A DNA stretch of 64,000 nt from Hymenobacter actinosclerus. Its GTDB lineage: Bacteria; Bacteroidota; Bacteroidia; Cytophagales; Hymenobacteraceae. A program made the position numbers and the translations under genes. Where the stretch lies: assembly GCF_900111515.1 (NCBI RefSeq), contig NZ_FOHS01000002.1:124001-188000 (forward strand), read 5' to 3'. Below, in pieces: positions 7,962 to 16,342 of the stretch; position 1 is the stretch's first letter; each line of letters opens with the position of its first letter. Below the pieces are notes generated by a model. The model was not told the origin of the DNA and did not search any database. It was given only the letters and a program-made list of their open reading frames with translations.

Positions 7962-10900
7962 ATGCAACCACGCTTACCGCTGCTACTGCTGCTATTGGTT
8001 TTGTTCGCCGGCCCCACGTGGGCCCAGCCCCCGCTGGCCCGCGCCCGCCAGCAGAGCTACCTGACCAAGGTGTTCCGCCTCACCGATGCCCAGACCCGCC
8101 GCCTCTACGAGCACGGCCTGGGGGCCGCTCGGCCCGATTTTTTCGCCCAGCCCGTCGATTCGTTCCCGACGGGCCAGGCCGACAGCCTGGGGCCCCGGCG
8201 GCTGGCGGGCCGGCCGCCGGGCTACTACCTGGTGGCGCGGGCCGAGGGGCCGGAGCTGGTGTACTGGCTCTTCAGCCGCACCGGCCGCCAGCTTACGGTG
8301 CTCGACAACCAGCAGGATTTGAGTCTGGTGCTGCGCGACTCGCTGGGCCGGCTGCTGCCCCAGGCCCGCCTCAGGCTGCCCCACGGCCGCCGGGTGCCCT
8401 TCGATGCGGCCACCCAAACCTACCGGCTGGCCGGGCGCGCCAGTCGAGCCGGGCTGCTGGCCGTGGAAATCGGGGGGCGCACCACTTACCACATGCTGGA
8501 GCAGCGGTTGCCGAGGCGCCGCCGGGGTGGGCAGGGCCTGAGCTGGCGCGGGGCCTACCAACGGGTACTATACGGGTTCCCGCTGGGCTATCTGGGGCGG
8601 CCGGTGCGTAATCTGGTACGTGAGCTGCGCTACGCTTCCGAGGTCGATACCGGCCCTGTAGGGCTGCTGCGCTCCGTTTTTAATCCCGATGTGCGCGAGG
8701 ACCGCCAGGACCGGCGGGCCGAAAAGCGGGCCCAGAAGGAGGCCGCCAGGTGGCGCGCCTACCTCGTGCTCAGCAAGCCCCGCTACCGCCCCGCCGCCGA
8801 TACGCTCCGCCTCAAGGCCCGGGTGCTGAGTCGCCGGGGCCGGCCCTACCGCCGCCCGCTGGAGCTGTGGCTGAGCGACAGCCAGCAGCGCCAGCCCCGC
8901 CGCCTGGCCCGGCTGCGGCCCGTGCGGCCCGGCTCCTACGAGTTCACCCTGCCGCTACCCGACACGCTTAACCTGCGCCCCGACCAGCAGGTGCAGCTGA
9001 GTTTGCGGCCCGTGGGCTCCGGCCCCGAGGGCCCCGGGCTGGCCGAGGGCAGCTTTCGGCTCGAAGACTATGAGCTGAGCGCCACCCACTACAGCCTGCG
9101 CCCGCTGCAAACCACGCAATCAGCAGGAGAGCCCCAGGCCGTGTTTTTGCGGGGCCAGGATGCCAACGACCTCAACCTGCTCGATGCCCGGGTGCGCCTG
9201 CGGGTGCTGCCGCTGGCCGTGGGCCGGCTGGCGGCCCCGGCCGTGTTTGTGCCCGACACCCTCTGGACCCACGCCCAGCACCTGGACGCGGCCGGCGAAA
9301 CCCGCGTGGCCCTGCCCGATTCGATGCTGCCCGCCGCCGAGCTGACTTATCAAATCGAGGCCGAATTTCTCAATGCCGACCAGGAGCGCCACCTCGAAAA
9401 AGCCACCGTCAGCTACCAGCCGCGGCAAACCGGCCAGCTCACCCTAGCCCTGCGCCAGGATTCGCTGCGGGCCGGCTACGCGGTGGCCGGGCAGGGCCGC
9501 CCCCGTCCGGCCGTGCTCGAAACCACCCGCCCCACGCCCGAACAGGGCCCGGTAATCAACACCGAAACCGTGCAGCTGCCCCTGGCCCGGCCCCTCGACC
9601 CCGCCGTGAGCCGCTACCGGCTGCGGGCGGGGGGCGGGCTGGAAACCAGCCTCGATTTGGACGCCGGCAACGCCGGGCTGCAGCTGACCTCGGAGCGCAC
9701 GGCCGATTCGCTGGTGCTGGGCGTGGACAACCCGCGCCGGCTGCGGTTCTGGTACTACCTGTACCGGGGCAGCCGTTTGGTGGAGCGCGGCTACGATTCG
9801 GCGCTGACCCGGCGGCGGCCCGCGGCGGCGGCCGATACCTGGTACGTGTCGGTGCATTATTTCTGGGGCGGCCAACTGCGCACGGCCGAGTACCACGTGG
9901 CCCCGCCCGGCCGCCGGCTCTCTATTGAGGCCGAGCAGCCCGAGGTGGTGTATCCGGGCCAGAAGATTATGCTCTCCTACACCGTGCGCGACGAGGCCGG
10001 CCGCCCCGTGCCCGCCGCCGACCTCACGGCCTACGCCTACACCAGCCAGTTTGCGGCCCCGGCGGCCCCCGGGCTGCCCGATTTCACGCCCCAGGTAGTG
10101 GGCAGGGTGTCGCGGCGGCGGTTTGGGCTGGCGGCGGGCCTGGCCAACGAGCCCTGGCAGCCGGCCCGCCGGCCCCTGGCCTGGGGCGCATGGCGGCAGC
10201 GGCTGGGGCTCGATTCGCTGCGGTTTTACCAGTTTCTGTACCCCGCTGGCGGCACGTTCGCCGAGTACCAGTTGGCCCCCGGCGGCCTCACCCAGTTGGC
10301 CCCGTTCGTGGTCGATTCGGGGCGGGTGCAGCCCACCGTGGCGGTGTACGTGGATGGGGTGCCGGTTTTCGTGGCCCGCGTGAACGGCGACGAGCCCTTC
10401 GCGCTGGTGGCCGACACCGGCCGGCACGTGGTGGCCATCCGCACGCCCGACCGCCTGCTAACGCTGCGCGACGTGCGGCTGCGCCACCTGCACAAGCTCA
10501 CGCTCAGCATCGACCCCAACCACGCTCGCCCCGACCTGAGAGTGGAGCGACGCGGGCCGCTGGCGGGGGCCGAGCAGGCCGATTTGCAGCGCTACCTGGC
10601 CCTTATCGACCGGGCCGCGCCCCTCGACCAGCTGCGCCTGCGCCAGGGCAACCGCCTGCAGGTGCTCGGTGCGGGCCGCCCCGCACTGCCCGGCCGGAAT
10701 ACGTTGCGTATTCAGTTGGAGAATCAATACGACTACAACCGCCACCAGCTAACCTGCCTGGCCGGCCCCTTCCGGCCCGATTCGGTGCTGCTGCGCCGGG
10801 CTTCGGATGGGTTGCGGCAGCGGTTTTTGTTTGAGCCGGGCTACCGCTATACCTTCGGCGCGGGCCTGCTGAAGATGAAGAGCCTGAGCAGCGGCGGCGG

Positions 10901-13900
10901 CGAGTATGGCGACCTGCGCCAGTCGGTAAGCTTCGCGGGCCGCCTGCCGCTGGCCGATTTCGCCCTGACCGAAGCCGACCTGCAGCCCTCGGCCGCTACT
11001 GGCTACTACCGCCCCGCCCCGCCCGAACCGGTGCTCGATACGCCCACTAAAACGCCCCCCGGCCAGGGCCGGCTGGTAGTGCGGGCGGCGGCCCCCGGCG
11101 CTGCTGGTGCGGGCAGTCGGGCCGGCTACTTAACGGGCCTGAATAGCCAGTACGGCCCCGGTAATGCCAGCGGGCCGCCGGTACTCTATACCCTGCTTAC
11201 CCAACCTAATCAGCCCAATCAGTTCGGCCAGCCTGCGTTTCGCCGGCTGCTGCGCTACCTGCCCCAGCCCCTGCACGCCCTGCCGCCCGGCCGCTACCAG
11301 CTGGCCCTGCTGCGGGCTGATAGCTCGGTGCTGGCCCCCCGCCGGCCCATGCAGGTACGGGCCGGCGGCACCACCTACCTGCAGCTCGATTCGCTGGACC
11401 AGCAGCCCCTGCCCGAAGCCGCCGCCCGCCGTTGGCGGCAGCTTTTCCGCGAGCAAATAGCTGCCCACCGCTACCAGCCCGGCCCGCCCACGCAACTCGA
11501 TTCGGCCACTGCCCGCCGCGAAATTCCCGTAGTGCCAATGCTGATGACGCCCGCCGGCTGGCAGCAGGTGCGCGGCCGGGTAATCGAACGCGCCACCGGC
11601 GAGGGACTGCCCGGCGTAACGGTGCTCGTGAAGGGTACGACCGTGGGCGTAAGCACGAATTCGGATGGCAGCTACGTGCTGCCCGTGCCGCCGGGCGGGG
11701 TGCTGGTCTACTCCTCGATTGGCTTCGTATCGTTGGAGCGGCCGGTGAACGGGACGGATGTGCTGGTGGAACTTACTACCGACAGCAAGCAGCTCAGCGA
11801 AGTGGTGGTTGCTGGTTTTGGAATGTCCCGCCGCTCGTCGCTGACGGGCTCCGTAAGTACCGTGGAAACTGCCCTGCAAGGCCGTCTGGCTGGCGTTGTT
11901 ATAGAAGGACAACCCGGCAGCGCCCGCATCACGCTGCGCGGAACCCCGAGCATCACCTCCGGCAAACCACCTCTTATTATCGTGGATGGCTTACCCTACA
12001 GCGGTTCACTGGCTGACCTGAACCCGGATGATGTTCTCACGACAGAAGTGTTGAAACCTGAATCGGCCGCAGCCATATACGGCTCGCGGGCCGCGAGTGG
12101 GGTGCTTATCATCACCACTAAAAACGGCCGGGTGAATGGCCGGGCCACCGGCCCGGCCGGCCTGGCGGGTCCCGCGGGCCTGGCCGACGACTTGGCTTCG
12201 GCTCCCGGCCGCGACCCGCGCCTGGCGCTGCGCCGCCGTTTCTCCGATGTGGGCTGGTGGCGGCCCACGCTCGTTACCGACCAGCAGGGCCGGGCCCGCA
12301 CCGAAGTTATCGTGCCCGACGACCTCACCGGCTGGGATACCTTCGTGCTGGCTTCCGACGACCACGCCCGCACGGGTTCCTTCACGCAGCGGCTGCGCTC
12401 GTTCAAGGCCCTGGCCGCCACGCTGGCGGCCCCGCGCTTCCTGCTTCAGAACGACCGCCCCCAGGTTATCGGCAAAATCCTCAACTACCTGCCCGACACG
12501 GCCCAGGTAAGCACCACGTTCCAGGTGGGCACCGGCCCCGAGCGCACCCTGCGCCACCGCGTGGCCACCGCCGTGCTCGACACGCTCAGCTTCCTGGCCC
12601 CCGCCGATGCCGATTCGGTGGCCGTGCGCTACAGTCTGCGCCGGGCCGATGGGTACGCCGACGGGGAGCTGCGCCGGCTGCCGGTGCTGCCGGTGGGCAC
12701 CCGTGAGCGGGTGGGCACTTTCGTGGTGCTCACGGCCGCCGATACCACCCTCACGCTGCCCGTGCGCCCCGAGCTGGGTCCCGTGACGCTGCGGCTGGAA
12801 AGCGACCCGGTGCCGGTGGTGCTGGCCGAAATCCGCCACCTCCAGAACTACGCCTACCTCTGCAACGAGCAGCTGGCCTCCAAGCTGCGCGGGCTGCTGC
12901 TGGAGCAGCGCCTGCGGGCCGTGCTGCGCCCCGGCCAGCCCTTCGCCGGTACCGCCGATATCAACCGGCTCGTGCGGCTGCTGCTGCGGGGCCGGCCAAC
13001 CGCGCAGCCGCTCTGGGGTACCTGGGCCACCGCGCCGGCCAGCGCCTGGGCCTCGCTGCATGTACTCGAAGCGTTGCTCGAAGCCGAGCAGCAGGGCTAC
13101 AAAGTGGCTCTTGACAAGGAAATCCTACGCCAGTACCTGCTGCGCGAGCTGGATAACGCCTTCGCCGATGCCGCCGTCCGCCGCGCCCTGACTGCCGCTA
13201 CCGCCGCCCCGGCGCGCAACTTCCCAACGGCCAGCGCCCCCTTCCACACCCCCGACGACCGGCTGCGGCTGCTTCAGCTGCTGCGCCACCTCAGCGGTCC
13301 GGTCAGCAGCAAAACTGGCGCCACAATTAGTGGCTTAACTGACGGCTCCCTGGGCAGCTCCGCACCCGATTTTGCCGCCCTGCTCAACCGGCTGGAGCGG
13401 GAGCCGGGCCGCCGGGCCCTCGACCAGCAGCTGGCCCTGCTGGAGCTGCGCCAGCAATTGGGGCTGCCCTACACCCTCGATTCGTTGCGCCGCTACCGTC
13501 AGGGCACGGCGCTGGGCAGCGTGTTTTATGCCGATACGCTGCGGGCCAGCACCTACTACCGCTACCTGCTGCCCGAGCGCCTGGGCACCACGCTGCTGGC
13601 CTACCGCCTGCTGCGGGCCCGGGGCGGGCCGCTGGCGGGCCGGGAGCTGGCGCGCATCCGGGCCTTTTTGCTGCAGCAGCGCGGCCCCAGCGGCCACTGG
13701 GCCAGCACCTACGAGGCCGGCCAGATTCTGGCCACCATCGGCCCCGACCTGACCGGGCCGGCCAGCGGGGGCCTGGTAGCCCGCGCCCAGCTCAGCGGCG
13801 GCCTTAATCAGCAGGTGAGCGAGTTTCCGTTTGAGGCCGTGCTGCCGGCCGGGGCGGGGCCGCTGGTGCTGCGCAAGCAGGGCGGGCTGCCGGTGTACGC

Positions 13901-14327
13901 CACGGCCTACCAAACCCGCTGGAACCCCGCGCCCGCCGCCGTGGCTACGCCCTTTAAGGTGCGCACCCGGCTGGCCGGGCAGGAGGGGAGCCGGGTAGTG
14001 CTGAAGGCCGGCCAGCCCGCTGAGCTGGAAGTAATCGTGGACGTGCCCGCCGAGGCCCACTACGTGTTGCTCGAAGTGCCCATTCCGGCCGGCTGCTCCT
14101 ACGCCCCCGATAAAGCGCCCGGCAACGCCTTCGAGGTGCACCGCGAGTACCTGCGCCACCAGGTAGGCATCTTTGTAGATGAGCTGCCAGCCGGCCGCCA
14201 CGTGTTCCGGGTGGCCCTGCAGCCCCGTTACCGGGGCCGCTACACCCTCAACCCTGCTAAAGCTGAGCTGATGTACTTTCCCACCCGCTTCGGCCGCGCC
14301 GCCAGCAAGCAGGCCGTGGTGGAGTAG
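7962..14327 (+). CDS. Giant alpha-2-macroglobulin-like protein with embedded SusC-type regulatory/plug domains
   Basis: The 2121-residue protein starts with a signal peptide (residues 1-22). A long series of beta-sandwich (macroglobulin) segments follows. At about 1203-1275 there is a carboxypeptidase-regulatory-like domain (VRGRVIERATGEGLPGV) and at about 1275-1390 a TonB-receptor plug of the SusC type (GSVSTVETALQGRLAGV, IIVDGLPYSGSL, AAAIYGSRAASGV). The A2M domain (DVGWWRPTLVTDQQGR, about 1429) comes next. A thioester-type motif YAYLCNEQ has Cys at 1634, followed by an alpha-helical TED-like domain and a C-terminal receptor-like domain. No TonB beta-barrel follows the plug. It is probably a periplasmic or surface protease-trapping protein. 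The plug sits where the bait region is expected. The GC content dips over about 11.76-12.12 kb, which hints that the plug segment was acquired from a SusC gene. Confidence 0.88.
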   Translation: MQPRLPLLLLLLVLFAGPTWAQPPLARARQQSYLTKVFRLTDAQTRRLYEHGLGAARPDFFAQPVDSFPTGQADSLGPRRLAGRPPGYYLVARAEGPELVYWLFSRTGRQLTVLDNQQDLSLVLRDSLGRLLPQARLRLPHGRRVPFDAATQTYRLAGRASRAGLLAVEIGGRTTYHMLEQRLPRRRRGGQGLSWRGAYQRVLYGFPLGYLGRPVRNLVRELRYASEVDTGPVGLLRSVFNPDVREDRQDRRAEKRAQKEAARWRAYLVLSKPRYRPAADTLRLKARVLSRRGRPYRRPLELWLSDSQQRQPRRLARLRPVRPGSYEFTLPLPDTLNLRPDQQVQLSLRPVGSGPEGPGLAEGSFRLEDYELSATHYSLRPLQTTQSAGEPQAVFLRGQDANDLNLLDARVRLRVLPLAVGRLAAPAVFVPDTLWTHAQHLDAAGETRVALPDSMLPAAELTYQIEAEFLNADQERHLEKATVSYQPRQTGQLTLALRQDSLRAGYAVAGQGRPRPAVLETTRPTPEQGPVINTETVQLPLARPLDPAVSRYRLRAGGGLETSLDLDAGNAGLQLTSERTADSLVLGVDNPRRLRFWYYLYRGSRLVERGYDSALTRRRPAAAADTWYVSVHYFWGGQLRTAEYHVAPPGRRLSIEAEQPEVVYPGQKIMLSYTVRDEAGRPVPAADLTAYAYTSQFAAPAAPGLPDFTPQVVGRVSRRRFGLAAGLANEPWQPARRPLAWGAWRQRLGLDSLRFYQFLYPAGGTFAEYQLAPGGLTQLAPFVVDSGRVQPTVAVYVDGVPVFVARVNGDEPFALVADTGRHVVAIRTPDRLLTLRDVRLRHLHKLTLSIDPNHARPDLRVERRGPLAGAEQADLQRYLALIDRAAPLDQLRLRQGNRLQVLGAGRPALPGRNTLRIQLENQYDYNRHQLTCLAGPFRPDSVLLRRASDGLRQRFLFEPGYRYTFGAGLLKMKSLSSGGGEYGDLRQSVSFAGRLPLADFALTEADLQPSAATGYYRPAPPEPVLDTPTKTPPGQGRLVVRAAAPGAAGAGSRAGYLTGLNSQYGPGNASGPPVLYTLLTQPNQPNQFGQPAFRRLLRYLPQPLHALPPGRYQLALLRADSSVLAPRRPMQVRAGGTTYLQLDSLDQQPLPEAAARRWRQLFREQIAAHRYQPGPPTQLDSATARREIPVVPMLMTPAGWQQVRGRVIERATGEGLPGVTVLVKGTTVGVSTNSDGSYVLPVPPGGVLVYSSIGFVSLERPVNGTDVLVELTTDSKQLSEVVVAGFGMSRRSSLTGSVSTVETALQGRLAGVVIEGQPGSARITLRGTPSITSGKPPLIIVDGLPYSGSLADLNPDDVLTTEVLKPESAAAIYGSRAASGVLIITTKNGRVNGRATGPAGLAGPAGLADDLASAPGRDPRLALRRRFSDVGWWRPTLVTDQQGRARTEVIVPDDLTGWDTFVLASDDHARTGSFTQRLRSFKALAATLAAPRFLLQNDRPQVIGKILNYLPDTAQVSTTFQVGTGPERTLRHRVATAVLDTLSFLAPADADSVAVRYSLRRADGYADGELRRLPVLPVGTRERVGTFVVLTAADTTLTLPVRPELGPVTLRLESDPVPVVLAEIRHLQNYAYLCNEQLASKLRGLLLEQRLRAVLRPGQPFAGTADINRLVRLLLRGRPTAQPLWGTWATAPASAWASLHVLEALLEAEQQGYKVALDKEILRQYLLRELDNAFADAAVRRALTAATAAPARNFPTASAPFHTPDDRLRLLQLLRHLSGPVSSKTGATISGLTDGSLGSSAPDFAALLNRLEREPGRRALDQQLALLELRQQLGLPYTLDSLRRYRQGTALGSVFYADTLRASTYYRYLLPERLGTTLLAYRLLRARGGPLAGRELARIRAFLLQQRGPSGHWASTYEAGQILATIGPDLTGPASGGLVARAQLSGGLNQQVSEFPFEAVLPAGAGPLVLRKQGGLPVYATAYQTRWNPAPAAVATPFKVRTRLAGQEGSRVVLKAGQPAELEVIVDVPAEAHYVLLEVPIPAGCSYAPDKAPGNAFEVHREYLRHQVGIFVDELPAGRHVFRVALQPRYRGRYTLNPAKAELMYFPTRFGRAASKQAVVE

Positions 14328-14480
14328 GGGAAGCGTAGAACGACTTGGTTGGGGCCTTCTGCCGCATTGGGAAAAGCCCCGGCAAAACGGTCTGCACCGG
14401 GCATGCCGCCACAGGGGTTATGTATGGCCGAAAGGTGGCCAGCCGGCTGCGTAACAGCAGCTAACAGTTGGAGAAAATAC

Positions 14481-14488
14481 TACCTTCG
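14481..14488 (+). promoter_or_regulatory. Likely -7 element of the pseudokinase-VWA-PurA-like operon
   Basis: TACCTTCG matches TAnnTTTG with one change and lies 15 nt before the ATG at 14504. This supports that start and a transcript beginning at about 14494. No good -33 element is visible. Confidence 0.4.
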
Positions 14489-14503
14489 GGCCCACCGCCG
14501 ACC

Positions 14504-15397
14504 ATGAACAGCCCGCCTCCCGACATTCCGGCCCTGCTGGCCCGCATCCTGGCCTCGCGCCAGCCGGCCGACGTGTTTACGCTGCCCGACTACCGGCCGC
14601 AGTACCTGCTGTTTCTCAAGCTGCTGCACCCCGATGTGTGCGCCCTGCCCGGGGCCCACGACGCCGTAAGCCGCCTCAACCACTACGTCGAGCTGCTAAC
14701 TGCCCGCCTCTCGTTTACCGACGATGCCGGCCCGGTGCGGGTGCTGCCCGACCACCGGCTACGCTTCGAGGGCGAGGCCGCCACGCTCCGCCAATCGGCC
14801 ACCAACTACGCGCGGCTCATGGCCCTGCACGACCCGGCGGCACAGCATTTCAAGCAGTATTTACCCAGCGGGCTGGTTGCGGATGGGGCTGCGCTGCTGG
14901 CTACCCCGCCCGTGCGGGTGGTGCCGCTGGCGGGCCTCACGCTGCCCGTCGAGCACGTGGCCTGGGTGCTGAGCCGGCTGCTGGAGCTGACGGCCTGGCT
15001 GCATCAGGCCGGGTTCTGCCACGGCGGCTGGCAGCCCGAAAGCCTGGCCCTGGCCCCCAAAACGCACGGGCTGGTGGCCCTCTCATTCTACCACTTGGCC
15101 CCGCTGAACGGGCGTTTGCGCACGGTGTCGGGCCGCTACCGGCACTGGTACCCCGACGCGCTGTTCGTGGAAAAGCGCGCCACGCCTGCCATCGATTTGC
15201 TGCTGGCCCAGCGCACGGCCCTGGCCCTGCTCGGCGACGCCTCGGGCCACGGCGTGCGCCTGCGCGGGCGGGTTGACGAGCGTTTGCTTACCTTTTTGCT
15301 CCGGCCGCAGCACAACGCCTACGCCATGCTGGTGGCCTACCGCCAGCTGCTGCGCCAGCTCTTTCCTGTCCCGCAGTTTCACCCTCTAAACCTCTAA
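14504..15397 (+). CDS. J-like / pseudokinase fusion protein
   Basis: The protein has 297 residues and no signal peptide. Residues 34-65 resemble helices II-III of a J domain: YLLFLKLLHPDV with the HPD triad at 42-44, then a helix SRLNHYVELL. Residues about 155-245 resemble a protein-kinase C-lobe. LHQAGFCHGGWQPESLAL (166-183) aligns with the catalytic loop, but HRDxKPEN is changed to HGGWQPES: the catalytic Asp is Gly175 and the metal Asn is Ser180. The DFG position reads SFY (194-196). A segment ATPAIDLLLAQRTALALLG follows the APE-like region. No Gly-rich loop is seen, so it is probably a non-catalytic kinase fold. It lies four bases before the VWA gene in one operon. The family assignment is mine from motifs and could be wrong. 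Confidence 0.6.
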   Translation: MNSPPPDIPALLARILASRQPADVFTLPDYRPQYLLFLKLLHPDVCALPGAHDAVSRLNHYVELLTARLSFTDDAGPVRVLPDHRLRFEGEAATLRQSATNYARLMALHDPAAQHFKQYLPSGLVADGAALLATPPVRVVPLAGLTLPVEHVAWVLSRLLELTAWLHQAGFCHGGWQPESLALAPKTHGLVALSFYHLAPLNGRLRTVSGRYRHWYPDALFVEKRATPAIDLLLAQRTALALLGDASGHGVRLRGRVDERLLTFLLRPQHNAYAMLVAYRQLLRQLFPVPQFHPLNL

Positions 15398-15401
15398 CCC
15401 T

Positions 15402-16340
15402 ATGGGCTATTCCCGCTGGTCAGACGATGCGTTTGACTTCCTCTCCAACTCCCGCGTGGGGGCCAACACCGACGACATTTTCGCCAACAACCGCCGGGGC
15501 CGCGCCAGCGACCAGATGCTGCCCACGGGCCTCAAGTTCCGCGAGAGCCGCGACTCCGACGTCCACCCCGAGTCGCTGGCCATTGCCGTGTTTCTGGACG
15601 AGACGGGCAGCATGGGCCGCATTCCCGAAATAATGGTGCGCGAAAAGCTGGGCCCATTGATGAACACGCTCATTGCCCACGGCGTCGAGCACCCCCAGAT
15701 TCTGTTCGGCGGCATCGGCGACCATCACTCCGACCAGTACCCGCTGCAAGTGGGTCAGTTTGAAAGCGGTACCGATGAGCTGGACCAGTGGCTGACCGGC
15801 ATCTACCTGGAAGGCAACGGCGGCGGGCAAAGCCGCGAGTCGTACACGCTGGCCTGGCTGGTGACCGCCCGCCACACGTCCATCGACTGCTTCGAGAAGC
15901 GCGGCGTGAAGGGCTTTTTGTTTACTATCGGCGACGAGGCCGCCTGGGACGTGCTGCAAGGCAAGGCGCTGCAAAAGCTGCTGGGCTACGCCGAGGCCGA
16001 TGACGTGACTGACCGGCAGCTGCTGGAAGAGGCGCAGCGCAGCTACCACGTCTTCCACATCCACGTGAATGAGGGGGCTTACCGCGACGATGCCAACGTG
16101 CTGGGCTACTGGAAAAAGATGCTCGGCGAACGGCTCATCATCCTCAACGACTACAACGCCATTGCCGAAACCATTGCCTCGACCGTTGCCCTGGTCCACG
16201 GCGTGCAGCTGAGCGATATTCTGGCCTCATTCGACCAGAAAACCGCCGGCACCGTACGCCACGCGCTGGGCCCGGTCAACAGCAGCCTCATCACGCAGGC
16301 CAAGGGCTCGGCCAGTAAGGGTGGCGTGGTAAGCCTCTGA
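15402..16340 (+). CDS. VWA-domain protein with variant MIDAS
   Basis: The 312-residue cytoplasmic protein has a von Willebrand A core. FLDETGSMG (residues 64-72) is the metal-ion-dependent adhesion site, a DxTxS variant of DxSxS. FGGIGDHHSD (about 105) supplies the later acidic ligand. The N-terminus (WSDDAFDFLSNSRVGANTDDIF) is unrelated to the core and may contact partners. VWA proteins of this kind act as scaffolds that bind client proteins through a metal ion, often beside AAA+ ATPases, kinases or chaperones. It is sandwiched between the pseudokinase (4-nt gap) and the PurA-like gene (2-nt gap), which implies co-translation. Confidence 0.8.
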   Translation: MGYSRWSDDAFDFLSNSRVGANTDDIFANNRRGRASDQMLPTGLKFRESRDSDVHPESLAIAVFLDETGSMGRIPEIMVREKLGPLMNTLIAHGVEHPQILFGGIGDHHSDQYPLQVGQFESGTDELDQWLTGIYLEGNGGGQSRESYTLAWLVTARHTSIDCFEKRGVKGFLFTIGDEAAWDVLQGKALQKLLGYAEADDVTDRQLLEEAQRSYHVFHIHVNEGAYRDDANVLGYWKKMLGERLIILNDYNAIAETIASTVALVHGVQLSDILASFDQKTAGTVRHALGPVNSSLITQAKGSASKGGVVSL

Positions 16341-16342
16341 GC

